Origin: an uncultured Duncaniella sp.
Lineage (GTDB): Bacteria > Bacteroidota > Bacteroidia > Bacteroidales > Muribaculaceae
Assembly: GCA_910587165.1 (NCBI GenBank)
Contig: CAJUKP010000030.1
Coordinates: 1 to 23,520, forward strand
Direction: 5' to 3'
DNA length: 23,520 nt
How positions within the stretch are numbered: position 1 is the stretch's first letter; each line of letters starts with the position of its first letter. Shown in pieces: positions 7,620-16,110 of the stretch. The position numbers and the translations under genes are program-made. Under the pieces are notes generated by a model. The model ran no database searches, had not been told where the DNA came from, and saw nothing but the letters and a program-made list of their open reading frames with translations.

Positions 7620-8381
7620 GATTGCAAAGGTGAATCCCCGCCCCGAGGCCGTACCTGCCGCTCTGGCCGAGAAGTAGCGTTCCGGGTGATGGCGTGTGCA
7701 CATCATTTCTGTCCACGGTTGCCCGTTTGTCTGAGGGACTCCCGCCCGGGCGAGTTGCAGCTTTATGTAGCTCTGGAGGTCTACGTGGGGTTTGCCGCCG
7801 TGACCGTCGGGATATGACACAACCGGATCCGGAAACCGGCAGGCCACTTCTTCGCCCACCTCGAAACATTCCGGACAGATTGACGGCCCGATGGCATAGA
7901 CGATATCCGCCGGATCCGATCCCAGCCGCCTCATTGCCTCTACTGTGGCTCCGGCTATTCCGGCCACCGCACCTCGCCATCCGGCATGGGCCACCCCTGC
8001 CGTCCCGCTGACCGGATCGAGCATCACCACCGGAAGACAATCGGCCGTGTTCACTCCGATGGCCACATCTTTCATACGCGTCACGAGTGCGTCACAGCCA
8101 TTGAGTTCACAGGCCGGAAACGGGATGCGGTCTACAGTGACAACTCTGCACGAATGGGTCTGTGTGGGGATGATGATGTGTTCGCGGTCAAGCCCGGTGG
8201 CATTGCAGAGTTCCGACAGACACCGTGCGGTGTCCGCTTCATTCCCACCGGTATAATGGCAGATGTTGAAACCACCGTAGGGATCGGCCGGATTGAACCC
8301 CTCGCCGCGCGAGGTGAAGTATGAACGGCATCTTCCGGCCATAAGCAGGGGGTGGAGTGACGGCCCGGTTTTGATTTCCAT
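7611..8381 (-). CDS. pgeF: Peptidoglycan editing factor / YfiH-LACC1 family oxidoreductase
   Basis: The 256-residue protein belongs to the single-domain YfiH (PgeF, DUF152, multicopper polyphenol oxidase-like) family. Members have been linked to purine-nucleoside cleavage and deamination and, in E. coli, to removing wrongly built UDP-MurNAc peptides. The three metal-binding residues are present: His76 in PTQTHS, Cys115 in NTADCLP and His132 in AHAGWRG, with spacing close to E. coli YfiH. GPSICPECFEVGEEV and the C-terminal RYFSARAAG also fit the family. I chose the ATG at 8381 because upstream in-frame codons run into the promoter and start of the divergent transporter and give unstructured residues. 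It is transcribed alone, divergently from the EamA gene. Confidence 0.88.
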   Translation of the reverse strand: MEIKTGPSLHPLLMAGRCRSYFTSRGEGFNPADPYGGFNICHYTGGNEADTARCLSELCNATGLDREHIIIPTQTHSCRVVTVDRIPFPACELNGCDALVTRMKDVAIGVNTADCLPVVMLDPVSGTAGVAHAGWRGAVAGIAGATVEAMRRLGSDPADIVYAIGPSICPECFEVGEEVACRFPDPVVSYPDGHGGKPHVDLQSYIKLQLARAGVPQTNGQPWTEMMCTRHHPERYFSARAAGTASGRGFTFAIII

Positions 8382-8440
8382 TTTGCAGTCTGATGTTTTT
8401 GATGTAATTTTGCGCGGTTTTTCAATTACGACTGCAAAAT
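8380..8440. repeat. Inverted repeat GACTGCAAAAT between divergent starts
   Basis: ATTTTGCAGTC (8380-8390) and GACTGCAAAAT (8430-8440) are perfect inverted 11-mers. Each sits directly at a start codon: the left arm covers the pgeF start, and the right arm ends one base before the transporter ATG at 8442. The left arm also contains the transporter's -33 element. Confidence 0.7.
8382..8412 (+). promoter_or_regulatory. Promoter of the EamA transporter gene
   Basis: TTTG (8382-8385), a 19-base spacer and TAATTTTG (8405-8412) match the Bacteroidetes promoter consensus fully. Transcription would start near 8419, about 23 bases before the ATG at 8442. Confidence 0.75.
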
Positions 8441-8441
8441 T

Positions 8442-9359
8442 ATGAATTTTTCTCATATCAAAGGACATCTGGCCATGCTTGGCGCCAATGTAATGTGGGG
8501 ACTCATGGCCCCGGTTGCCAAGATAGTCATGGCTGCCGGTCTCGTTTCCCCCTTGCTGATGACTGATTTCCGCATTTTCGGCGCCGCCATCCTGTTCTGG
8601 ATAGCCTCGCTGTTCACCCGTCATGAGAAAGTGCCGACAGGCGACCTTCTTCTGCTTGCGGGAGCTGCAATGCTCGGCATCGTTTGCAATCAGGGTTGCT
8701 ACGTGTTCGGCATCGGTCTGACCTCGCCCGGCGAGGCATCTATTATCACAACCACCATGCCGCTGTGGGTCATGGTGTTCGCAGCCTTGATCCTCGGCGA
8801 GCCGATCACCCTGAAGAAGATCGGAGGTATAGTGCTCGGCGCATCCGGTGCGCTTATCCTTGTGCTCAACGGCTCACGTTCGGCCGTATCTGCCGGCGAT
8901 AATCCAATGCTCGGTGACATCCTTGTGCTGACAGCGCAGCTCAGCTATGCCCTCTATCTCACGTTCTACAGGAATTTCATCAGAAAATATTCTGTCTTCA
9001 CCCTCATGAAGTGGATGTTCACCTTCGCGTCGATCGTGGTGCTTCCCTTCTCGGTGGGCGAGCTCGCCTCCGCTCCTTGGGAGCATTTCACTCACAAGGA
9101 GGTGTTCGGTGCGGCATACGTCGTGATCTGTGCCACATTCCTGGCCTATATATTCGTGATGATCGGACAGAAAAACCTCAGGCCTACACTTGTGGGAATG
9201 TACAACTATGTGCAGCCAATCGTTGCGACATCAACCGGAATCATCCTCGGCCTTGATGCCTTCACCGTCTACAAGGCTATGGCGATAGTGCTGATATTCA
9301 CTGGTGTCTATCTCGTCACCATCAGCAAGGCCGCTCCACGGCCCGCTGTCGGGGAGTGA
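8442..9359 (+). CDS. EamA-family (DMT superfamily) transporter
   Basis: The 305-residue integral inner-membrane protein shows ten hydrophobic segments in two related halves (about 10-145 and 158-295), the layout of two EamA domains in the drug/metabolite transporter superfamily. NVMWGLMAPVAK in the first helix and the LTSPGEASIITTTMPLW segment near 93-109 are typical of the family, as is LGEPITLKKIGGI between helices 4 and 5. These proteins usually export amino acids, related metabolites or drugs. The substrate cannot be told from the sequence. The ATG follows a consensus promoter. The stop is ten bases from the stop of the convergent ndh gene. Confidence 0.9.
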   Translation: MNFSHIKGHLAMLGANVMWGLMAPVAKIVMAAGLVSPLLMTDFRIFGAAILFWIASLFTRHEKVPTGDLLLLAGAAMLGIVCNQGCYVFGIGLTSPGEASIITTTMPLWVMVFAALILGEPITLKKIGGIVLGASGALILVLNGSRSAVSAGDNPMLGDILVLTAQLSYALYLTFYRNFIRKYSVFTLMKWMFTFASIVVLPFSVGELASAPWEHFTHKEVFGAAYVVICATFLAYIFVMIGQKNLRPTLVGMYNYVQPIVATSTGIILGLDAFTVYKAMAIVLIFTGVYLVTISKAAPRPAVGE

Positions 9360-9368
9360 GGCGACACC

Positions 9369-10646
9369 TCAATCATGCCGCCGCAGGGGGTATTTGCTCC
9401 CGTGCAGCAGGATGCGCAGCGACGTGTTGTAGGTGAAATATGACCACGTCCAGTTCATAAGCACCGACAGCTTGCTCCTCATTCCCATGAGAGACACGAG
9501 GTGGACAAACATCCAGGCCATCCATCCGGTCCATCCGCTGAAATGAAACTTGCCGATATCGGCCACGGCCTTGTTGCGTCCGATTGTCGCCATAGAGCCT
9601 TTGTCGTCATATCTGAACGGCCCTTTCCCGGTGCCGTTGATCAGACGGCTGATATACCTGCCCTGCTGTATGGCCACCTGTGCGAGTTGCGGAAGTCCGC
9701 GTGGATATTTCCCGTCAGTGAAAATACCCATGTCGCCGATGGCATACACGCAGTCCATTCCTGCCACACGGCAATGATCGTCGGTGATGATGCGGCCACC
9801 TTTGCCGAACAAGGTGCCGGCGTCGGTACCCGTGATCTCTATCGGCTGAGCCTTCACGCCAGCTGTCCAGACCACAAGGGTGGAGTTTATCTCCGATCCG
9901 TCATCAAGCACCGCGCGCTCTCCGTCATAGCTTTTCATCACACGGCCTGTTGTCACGTCGACAAGAAGTTTCTCAAGCCCCTCGAGAGCGTCGCGTGACG
10001 ATTTCTCGCTCATTGCCGCAAGAAGCCTTCCGGATCCCTCCACCAGATGGATGGTCATCTCGTCGGGTGCGATCTCAGGGTATTCCCGTTTGAGTATGTA
10101 TCGTTTCAGTTCGCCAAGAGCTCCGGCCACTTCCACTCCGGCCGGTCCGCCTCCGATCACTACGAATGTGAGCAGTTTGCGGCGTGTCTCCTCATCCTTC
10201 TCGAGCGCGGCTTTTTCGCAGCGGCTTATCACCTCGTTGCGGAGGCGTATGGCCTCGTCGATCGACTTGAGTGTGTAGACCCTGTCGATAAGTTCGGGTG
10301 TGGCAAAAAAATTGTTGGTGGTGCCGAGGGCTATCACGAGCCGGTCGTATGAGATGGTCTCTGAGTCGGTGGTTACGGTTTTCGATTGCGGATCCACAGC
10401 CGTGACGTTGCCGAGATGGAAACGCGCGCCTGCATGCCCCTCTTTTCCGAGACGTCGCCGGAACGGGAAGGCTATGTCGGAAGGCTCCAGACCCGATGAT
10501 GCCACCTGATAGAAAAGCGGGGGAAAACCGTGGTAGTTGTTCCTGTCCACAAGATGAACCTCGAAACGTTTGCGGTCTATATTCTTGAGCACATTAAGCC
10601 CGGCGAATCCGCCGCCGAGGATAACTATTTTTTCTTTACGTGACAT
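9369..10646 (-). CDS. ndh: Type II NADH dehydrogenase (NDH-2), FAD-dependent
   Basis: The 425-residue enzyme has the two dinucleotide folds of non-proton-pumping NADH:quinone oxidoreductases: GGGFAG (11-16) for FAD and GGGPAG (165-170) for NADH. ATG-like turns are replaced by ALGTT (106-110) and TAGVKAQP (261-268). YAIGD (301-305) contacts FAD, and LPQLAQVAIQQGRY (318-331) matches the quinone-side motif containing AQ and QG. The C-terminal 60 residues are Trp-rich and amphipathic (GWTGWMAWMFVHLVSLMG), suiting attachment to the inner face of the inner membrane. It would pass electrons from NADH to menaquinone. It is downstream of ftsE on the same strand with a 57-base gap containing a small hairpin. 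The related sulfide:quinone reductases are the main alternative, but the paired cysteines they need are not seen. Confidence 0.88.
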   Translation of the reverse strand: MSRKEKIVILGGGFAGLNVLKNIDRKRFEVHLVDRNNYHGFPPLFYQVASSGLEPSDIAFPFRRRLGKEGHAGARFHLGNVTAVDPQSKTVTTDSETISYDRLVIALGTTNNFFATPELIDRVYTLKSIDEAIRLRNEVISRCEKAALEKDEETRRKLLTFVVIGGGPAGVEVAGALGELKRYILKREYPEIAPDEMTIHLVEGSGRLLAAMSEKSSRDALEGLEKLLVDVTTGRVMKSYDGERAVLDDGSEINSTLVVWTAGVKAQPIEITGTDAGTLFGKGGRIITDDHCRVAGMDCVYAIGDMGIFTDGKYPRGLPQLAQVAIQQGRYISRLINGTGKGPFRYDDKGSMATIGRNKAVADIGKFHFSGWTGWMAWMFVHLVSLMGMRSKLSVLMNWTWSYFTYNTSLRILLHGSKYPLRRHD

Positions 10647-10650
10647 CTCT

Positions 10651-10674
10651 GAAGCATAAGTATGATTATGCTTC
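10651..10674. repeat. Nine-pair hairpin in the ftsE-ndh gap
   Basis: GAAGCATAA (10651-10659) and TTATGCTTC (10666-10674) are perfect inverted arms around GTATGA. It lies just upstream of the ndh start on the minus strand and has no U-tract after it, so it is a weak terminator candidate or a leader hairpin. Confidence 0.5.
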
Positions 10675-10703
10675 TATAACGCCGCGCACCCCGCGCGGGT
10701 TTA

Positions 10704-11369
10704 TCAGTCTGTCGAAATAGTGTGATGCGCGCAGGTCAGCACCCTTGCCGGATACTGTTCCACAAGCGCCATGTTGTGTGTGGCCATGATCACGGCTGTC
10801 CCTCCGCGGGAGATGTGGTGCAGATAGCTGATGATGGATTCTCCTGTCGCGGGGTCGAGATTGCCGGTGGGCTCGTCGGCCAGGATCACCGGCGGCTCGT
10901 TGAGAAGGGCCCTGGCTATGACTATGCGTTGTTGCTCTCCTCCCGAGAGTTCGTGCGGCCTCTTGTATGCCTTGTTGAGCATCCCGACGCTCTTGAGCAC
11001 CTTCTCCACCCGTTCCCTCATCTCCTCCTTGTTCTTCCACCCCGTGGCCCGGAGCACGAAGAGAAGATTCTCTTCGGCCGAGCGGTCGTTGAGGAGCTGG
11101 AAATCCTGAAATATTATGCCTATATGCCGTCTCAGATACGGAATCTCACTCTTTTTTATTGTGGTGAGATCATAGTCGAGCACAGTAGCGTCGCCCTTGG
11201 CGATGGGGATGTCGGCATAGATGCTCTTGAGCAGGCTCGACTTGCCGCTCCCCACTTTGCCTATGAGATAGAGAAACTCTCCTTGCTCAACCTTGAGGTT
11301 GACATTCTTCAGGGCGATGAGCGAGTTGCGGTGGAGTTCGACGTTGCGGTAGCTTATGACGGTGGACAT
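10704..11369 (-). CDS. ftsE: ABC transporter ATPase, FtsE-type cell-division protein
   Basis: The 221-residue protein is a complete ABC ATPase: Walker A GKVGSGKSS (37-45), Q-loop Gln88 in IIFQDFQLL, signature LSGGEQQR (141-148), Walker B VILADEPTGNLD (161-172) and H-loop His198 in MATHN. The FQDFQLL phrase, short length and single domain fit the FtsE/LolD/MacB subgroup, and Bacteroidetes annotate this form as FtsE. FtsE with FtsX couples division at the inner membrane to cell-wall hydrolase activation. ftsX is not in this window, so a LolD-like export role cannot be excluded. It lies 61 bases downstream of recQ on the same strand. Confidence 0.78.
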   Translation of the reverse strand: MSTVISYRNVELHRNSLIALKNVNLKVEQGEFLYLIGKVGSGKSSLLKSIYADIPIAKGDATVLDYDLTTIKKSEIPYLRRHIGIIFQDFQLLNDRSAEENLLFVLRATGWKNKEEMRERVEKVLKSVGMLNKAYKRPHELSGGEQQRIVIARALLNEPPVILADEPTGNLDPATGESIISYLHHISRGGTAVIMATHNMALVEQYPARVLTCAHHTISTD

Positions 11370-11430
11370 GAGACAGGATTATTATGTATTGGGGGTCGGG
11401 GAGAGGACGCTTGTGATCTGTCCGGATGGA

Positions 11431-13605
11431 TCAGTTGCCCATCTCGGAGATGAACTTGATGCGGGCCAGACGGATTTCCTCCTCGCTGAAATCAGCTCCG
11501 AGGTCATGGTAGGCCTTGTTGAGGTCGTCGTTCTCGTTCTCCCTGAAATAATCGAAGAGTTCGTCCTGCGAATCCTCGTCGATAATCTCGTTGATGTAAT
11601 AGTTTATGTTGATTTTCGTGCCGGCGAATACTATTCCCTCGATGTCGTCGAGGAGCTCTGCAAACTCCAGACCCTTTGCCTTGGCGATCTCGGGGAGGGG
11701 TATCTTGCGGTCGATGAGCTGGATGATGAACAGTTTCGTCGAGCTCTTGTCGGGCACCGAGCGCACCCTGAGGTCTTCCGGACGGTCTATCTCATTCTCA
11801 GTCACATGGCGCTGGATGAGTTTCACGAATTCGTCGCCATATCTCTTGGCCTTGCCGGCACCCACACCGGGGATGTTCTGCAGCTCCTCGATCGAGATGG
11901 GATATGTGGTGGCCATAGCCTCCAGCGAGGGGTCCTGGAATATGACGTAGGGGGGCAGATCGAGACGCTTGGCCACTTTCTTGCGGAGATCCTTGAGCAT
12001 ACTGAACAGTTCGTCATCGGCCACAAACGAGGCCCCTGACTTCATCACCTCGGCCTCGCTGTCGTCATTGAATTCAGAGTCTTCGACGACTTTGAACGAG
12101 ACGGGGCGTGCCAGGAACTTCTTCCCCTTGGGTGTGGTGCGGAGTATTCCGTAGTTTTCAATGTCACGCTCGAGATAGCCCGAGAGGATACCCTGGCGTA
12201 TCACGGCGCTGATCAGGCGCTCGTCGCATCCCTGCTCGCACCCGAACAATTCGAGGTCTTCATGACCGTATGACTGGACGTCCTGTGTGGCACGTCCGAG
12301 GAGGATGTCGGTGATATAGTCCGACTTGAACTTTTCCTTGAGCGCAATGACAGTCTCGATCACTGCACACAAATCATCTTTAGCTTCCACTTTCTTCTTT
12401 GGGTTTAGACAGTTGTCGCAATTCTGACAGTTATCGTTTAGATATTCCTCGCCAAAATAAAAAAGGAGTGAACGTCTGCGGCATGAGCTCGCCTCGGCAT
12501 AGCTTTGGGTCTCGAGAAGCAGCTGCTTCCCGATCTCCTGCTCAGCCAGAGGTTTGCCCTGCATGAACTTTTCCATCTTCTGGAGGTCCTTGGCTGCATA
12601 ATAGGTGATGCAGGTGCCTTCGCCTCCGTCGCGCCCGGCACGCCCGGTTTCCTGATAGTAACCTTCGAGCGATTTGGGCATATCGTAGTGAATCACAAAT
12701 CTTACATCAGGCTTGTCGATACCCATGCCGAAGGCTATCGTGGCCACGATCACGTCGACCTGCTCGAGCAGAAACGCATCCTGGTTGGCGCTTCGGGTGG
12801 CGGCATCCATCCCCGCGTGATAGGGGAGGGCCTTGATGTCGTTCACGCGGAGCATCTCGGCGAGCTCCTCCACGCGTTTGCGGCTCAGGCAGTAGATTAT
12901 GCCTGATTTGCCGGGATTGTTCTTGATGTACTTGATGATGTCACGGTCAGTGTTGGCCGTCTTGGGCTTTACCTCATAGTAAAGGTTCGGACGGTTGAAC
13001 GACGACTTGAACACCATGGCGTCCTGCATCCCCAGATTCTTCTGTATGTCATGCTGCACCTTGGGGGTGGCGGTGGCGGTCAGGGCTATCATGGGGCGGA
13101 CGTTTATCTCGTTGATGATGGGCCGGATCCTGCGGTACTCCGGTCTGAAGTCGTGGCCCCACTCCGAGATGCAGTGGGCCTCGTCGACGGCATAGAACGA
13201 GATGCGGACAGTCTTAAGAAACTCGATGTTTTCCTCCTTGGTCAGCGATTCAGGCGCCACATACAGCAGCTTGGTCTTCCCCTCTCTGATATCGGCCTTC
13301 ACGGCGTCGATGGCCGCCCTGTTGAGCGACGAGTTGAGGAAGTGGGCCACATGGTCGGTCGAGCTGAAATGTCTCACCGAGTCCACCTGATTCTTCATCA
13401 GCGCTATGAGCGGGGAGATTATGATGGCTGTACCTTCCATCATGAGGGCCGGGAGCTGATAGCAAAGTGATTTGCCGCCGCCGGTCGGCATCAGGACAAA
13501 CACATCGTGTCCGTCAAGAAGTCCGGACATGATGGCTTCCTGGTTGCCTTTGAAGGTGTCGAAGCCAAAGTGTTGCTTCAGGGCTGAATGAAGGTCGTGG
13601 TTCAT
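11431..13605 (-). CDS. recQ: ATP-dependent DNA helicase RecQ
   Basis: The 724-residue 3'-5' helicase acts in recombination and fork repair. Helicase motifs in order: Walker A MPTGGGKS (39-46), DEAH box (141-144) with the aromatic loop ISEWGHDFRPEY (146-157), TATATP (176-181), and GYYQETGRAGRDG (315-327). The RecQ zinc-binding region carries Cys375, Cys393, Cys396 and Cys399, followed by a winged helix. An HRDC domain is at about 525-600 (KRLDLPPYVIFQD, then IPGVGAGKAKRYG). A further acidic C-terminal extension (about 610-724) resembles the extra helix-turn-helix region of Bacteroidetes RecQ proteins. It lies between clpX and ftsE on the same strand. The 133-base gap to clpX contains a hairpin, so it may have its own promoter. 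Confidence 0.94.
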   Translation of the reverse strand: MNHDLHSALKQHFGFDTFKGNQEAIMSGLLDGHDVFVLMPTGGGKSLCYQLPALMMEGTAIIISPLIALMKNQVDSVRHFSSTDHVAHFLNSSLNRAAIDAVKADIREGKTKLLYVAPESLTKEENIEFLKTVRISFYAVDEAHCISEWGHDFRPEYRRIRPIINEINVRPMIALTATATPKVQHDIQKNLGMQDAMVFKSSFNRPNLYYEVKPKTANTDRDIIKYIKNNPGKSGIIYCLSRKRVEELAEMLRVNDIKALPYHAGMDAATRSANQDAFLLEQVDVIVATIAFGMGIDKPDVRFVIHYDMPKSLEGYYQETGRAGRDGGEGTCITYYAAKDLQKMEKFMQGKPLAEQEIGKQLLLETQSYAEASSCRRRSLLFYFGEEYLNDNCQNCDNCLNPKKKVEAKDDLCAVIETVIALKEKFKSDYITDILLGRATQDVQSYGHEDLELFGCEQGCDERLISAVIRQGILSGYLERDIENYGILRTTPKGKKFLARPVSFKVVEDSEFNDDSEAEVMKSGASFVADDELFSMLKDLRKKVAKRLDLPPYVIFQDPSLEAMATTYPISIEELQNIPGVGAGKAKRYGDEFVKLIQRHVTENEIDRPEDLRVRSVPDKSSTKLFIIQLIDRKIPLPEIAKAKGLEFAELLDDIEGIVFAGTKININYYINEIIDEDSQDELFDYFRENENDDLNKAYHDLGADFSEEEIRLARIKFISEMGN

Positions 13606-13711
13606 GGGGATAGAGGTGAGGAAATGATTGGTATGGGTTTCTTATTCTTTTCTTACATTAACGTGAGTGTGATCCGGTTTGATGGTGGTTGGCGGGAACA
13701 TGAGGAGAAAG

Positions 13712-13731
13712 ATGGCCCGCTCGGGGGCCAT
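13712..13731 (-). terminator. Candidate terminator of clpX
   Basis: ATGGCCC (13712-13718) and GGGCCAT (13725-13731) form a seven-pair GC-rich stem directly after the clpX stop. On the minus strand it is followed by CTTTCTCCTC, pyrimidine-rich but a poor U-tract. Confidence 0.4.
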
Positions 13732-13738
13732 TGGAGAC

Positions 13739-15001
13739 CTATCCTATATAGGCCTTCTTCAGTTTCTCTTCGGCAAATTCCCGACCTATGGTCAGCTCCT
13801 TCACATCGGTGGACGGGGTCTCGAACATGGCGTCGATCATGATGGTCTCCACAATAGTGCGGAGGCCGCGGGCGCCGAGCTTGTACTCGATGGCCTTGTC
13901 GACGATGAAGTCAAGAGTCTCGGGGGCGAATGTGAGTTTCACGCCGTCCATGGCAAACAATTTCTCATATTGCCTGATAATGGCGTTCTTGGGCTCGGTG
14001 AGTACTTTGAGCAGCGCGGTCCTGTCGAGAGGATCGAGGTGGACAAGCACGGGAAGACGTCCGATGATCTCGGGTATGAGTCCGAACGACTTGAGATCCT
14101 GGGGAGCGATATACTTGAGATAGTTGTCGGAGTCCACCTTGTCTCTCACACTGTTGCCTGTGAATCCCACCACATGGGTGTTGAGTCTCTGTGCTATCTT
14201 GCGCTCGATGCCGTCAAACGCACCTCCGCAGATGAACAATATGTTCTTGGTGTCCACAGCTATCATCTTCTGCTCCGGATGCTTACGGCCACCGTTCGGC
14301 GGAACGTTGACCACCGAACCCTCCAGAAGCTTCAGAAGTCCCTGCTGCACTCCCTCGCCCGATACGTCGCGGGTGATGGAGGGATTGTCTCCCTTGCGGG
14401 CTATCTTGTCTATCTCGTCTATGAATACGATGCCCTTCTCGGCCTTCTCCACATCATAGTCGGCGGCTTGCAGCAGTCTCACGAGCAGACTCTCGATATC
14501 CTCGCCTACGTAACCGGCCTCGGTGAGCACCGTCGCGTCCACTATGGCGAAAGGCACATCGAGCTGGCGGGCTATGGTCTTGGCCAGAAGAGTCTTGCCG
14601 GTACCGGTCGGACCCACCATGATTATATTGCTCTTCTCGATGTCAACCTCGTCGGCTTCCTGTGCCAGTCTTTTGTAGTGGTTGTACACTGCCACCGACA
14701 GATATTTCTTCGCATCCTCCTGTCCGATCACGTATTGGTCAAGGAAATCGCATATCTCCTTGGGAGTGGGGATCTTGTCTGTCTCCGGTGCCTGGCTCTT
14801 CTTGCCCGGTTTCTTCCCCTTTCCCCCTTCGTCCTGGAAATAATCCTTGAGCAGGCCCTCTATCTGCTCCACGCAATCGCTGCAGATATAGGCCTCGCCA
14901 AGCGGGCTCGGGACAAGGACATCGTTGTAGCTCGGCTCCTTGCCGCAGAACGAGCATTTCACGGGGATATTTCCCCCGCCTGTATTGTTCTTCTTTGCCA
15001 T
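13739..15001 (-). CDS. clpX: ATP-dependent protease ATP-binding subunit ClpX
   Basis: The 420-residue AAA+ unfoldase recognises tagged proteins and feeds them to ClpP. An N-terminal zinc-binding domain has Cys16, Cys19, Cys40 and Cys43. Walker A is GPTGTGKT (130-137), the substrate-gripping pore loop GYVG is at 163-166, and Walker B is IVFIDEID (191-198). The RKH loop GGRKHPEQ starts at 237, and VGF (278-280) occupies the place of the IGF loop that docks on ClpP. Sensor 2 is GARGLR near residue 387. A Lys/Gly-rich linker (57-70) joins the zinc domain to the ATPase. It starts 22 bases after the clpP stop, so the two are almost certainly co-transcribed. Confidence 0.97.
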   Translation of the reverse strand: MAKKNNTGGGNIPVKCSFCGKEPSYNDVLVPSPLGEAYICSDCVEQIEGLLKDYFQDEGGKGKKPGKKSQAPETDKIPTPKEICDFLDQYVIGQEDAKKYLSVAVYNHYKRLAQEADEVDIEKSNIIMVGPTGTGKTLLAKTIARQLDVPFAIVDATVLTEAGYVGEDIESLLVRLLQAADYDVEKAEKGIVFIDEIDKIARKGDNPSITRDVSGEGVQQGLLKLLEGSVVNVPPNGGRKHPEQKMIAVDTKNILFICGGAFDGIERKIAQRLNTHVVGFTGNSVRDKVDSDNYLKYIAPQDLKSFGLIPEIIGRLPVLVHLDPLDRTALLKVLTEPKNAIIRQYEKLFAMDGVKLTFAPETLDFIVDKAIEYKLGARGLRTIVETIMIDAMFETPSTDVKELTIGREFAEEKLKKAYIG

Positions 15002-15023
15002 TATTCTTGGAAAGAGATTGATT

Positions 15024-15710
15024 TTATTTCTTGTCCGGCATCAGGATATTGTCGATCATGCCATAGTCCTTGGCCTCCTGGGCGGTCATCCAGTAGTCAC
15101 GGTCGGCATCAGCCTCGATGCGGTCAAGCGACATTCCCGAATGGTCGGCTATGATCTTGTAGAGCTCAGCCTTGTACTTGAGTATCTCTCTGGCGGTGAT
15201 CTCAATATCGGAAGCCTGGCCCTGCACACCGCCGAGCGGCTGGTGTATCATCACCCTCGAGTGGGGGAGTGCGAGGCGTTTTCCCTGCGCGCCGGCAACG
15301 AGAAGCACCGCTGCCATGGAAGCCGCCATGCCAATGCAGATTGTCGACACATCGCTCTTGATGTGCTGCATGGTGTCATAGAGGCCGAGACCGGCTATCA
15401 CAGAGCCGCCGGGTGAGTTGAGATAGATGGAAATGTCTTTTCCGGGATCCACTGAGTCGAGATAAAGAAGCTGTCCCTGCACAACTGTGGCGGTGTAGTC
15501 GTTCACGTCGGTCGACAGGAATATGATGCGGTCCATCATAAGACGGGAAAATACATCCATCTGTGCCACGTTGAGCTGACGTTCCTCTATGATTGTAGGG
15601 GAGATATAGGACGATGTGATCTGCGAGGCTGCTGATTTGCTGTACTGATCGAGTGCCAACCCGTTCATGCCAAGGTGGTGCACAGCAAAATTTCTGAAAT
15701 CGTTATTCAT
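15024..15710 (-). CDS. clpP: ATP-dependent Clp protease proteolytic subunit ClpP
   Basis: The 228-residue serine protease forms the tetradecameric chamber that works with ClpX. The catalytic triad is visible: Ser131 in GMAASMAAV, His156 in MIHQPLGG and Asp205 in DADRDYWM. The oxyanion Gly-rich strand NSPGGSV (98-104) is also present. The N-terminal 30 residues before ISPTIIEE are longer than in E. coli and probably include a processed propeptide. It heads a clpP-clpX unit with a good promoter upstream. Trigger factor (tig), which commonly precedes clpP in Bacteroidales, is not present; the next upstream gene is tRNA-Ser. Confidence 0.97.
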   Translation of the reverse strand: MNNDFRNFAVHHLGMNGLALDQYSKSAASQITSSYISPTIIEERQLNVAQMDVFSRLMMDRIIFLSTDVNDYTATVVQGQLLYLDSVDPGKDISIYLNSPGGSVIAGLGLYDTMQHIKSDVSTICIGMAASMAAVLLVAGAQGKRLALPHSRVMIHQPLGGVQGQASDIEITAREILKYKAELYKIIADHSGMSLDRIEADADRDYWMTAQEAKDYGMIDNILMPDKK

Positions 15711-15764
15711 ATATTCATATATTATGGTATGATATTATATTCTTGAACTTTTGATTTGATAATG

Positions 15765-15795
15765 TAAAGTTAATAAAAAAATGCGTCATATCAAA
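15765..15795 (-). promoter_or_regulatory. Promoter of clpP-clpX
   Basis: On the minus strand TTTG (15795-15792), 19 bases, then TAACTTTA (15772-15765), which differs from TAnnTTTG only in the last base. It lies about 55 bases before the clpP start. Confidence 0.6.
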
Positions 15796-15908
15796 GAAAA
15801 ATGACCATTCTCTAAGCCAAAGAAGCAAAAAACACACCGTAAGTTACCCCCGGAGCATAGCGGAAATGCTTTTTTATTGAAAATATTTGAAAAAAATGGC
15901 CTTGACTC

Positions 15909-15939
15909 TTGCAGGTTCGCAACATAATCACTACCTTTG
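15909..15939 (+). promoter_or_regulatory. Promoter of tRNA-Ser
   Basis: TTG (15909-15911), a 20-base spacer and TACCTTTG (15932-15939) match the Bacteroidetes promoter. The predicted start near 15946 is about 20 bases before the mature tRNA 5' end. Confidence 0.7.
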
Positions 15940-15966
15940 CACTCGAAAAATCACCGTTGGTGATAA

Positions 15967-16051
15967 GGAAAGATGGCAGAGTGGTCGATTGCGGCGGTCT
16001 TGAAAACCGTTGAGGGTCACACCTCCGGGGGTTCGAATCCCTCTCTTTCCG
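15967..16051 (+). tRNA. tRNA-Ser(UGA)
   Basis: The acceptor stem GGAAAGA pairs with TCTTTCC (16044-16050) and is followed by discriminator G. The anticodon arm reads CGGTCTTGAAAACCG with anticodon TGA, reading UCA. A long variable arm (a class II feature of serine tRNAs) and the T-loop GTTCGAATCC are present. CCA is not encoded. An intrinsic terminator follows at once. This tRNA marks the switch from housekeeping to accessory DNA and is a plausible integration site, but no second copy of its 3' end was seen downstream in the window. Confidence 0.95.
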
Positions 16052-16053
16052 CG

Positions 16054-16094
16054 AAAAGCGCTTGGAATCTCTGATTCCCGGCGCTTTTTCGTTG
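16054..16094 (+). terminator. Intrinsic terminator of tRNA-Ser
   Basis: AAAAGCGC (16054-16061) pairs with GCGCTTTT (16081-16088). A second inner stem is GGAATC (16064-16069) with GATTCC (16073-16078). The outer stem runs into TTTTTCGTT. Confidence 0.85.
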
Positions 16095-16110
16095 GAAGAG
16101 AGCGGATGAG

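Noticed and set aside
13679..15154. Long plus-strand open frame of 491 codons
   Set aside because: It is antisense to clpX and the clpX-clpP junction, has no recognisable domain, and exists because of the codon pattern of the real genes.
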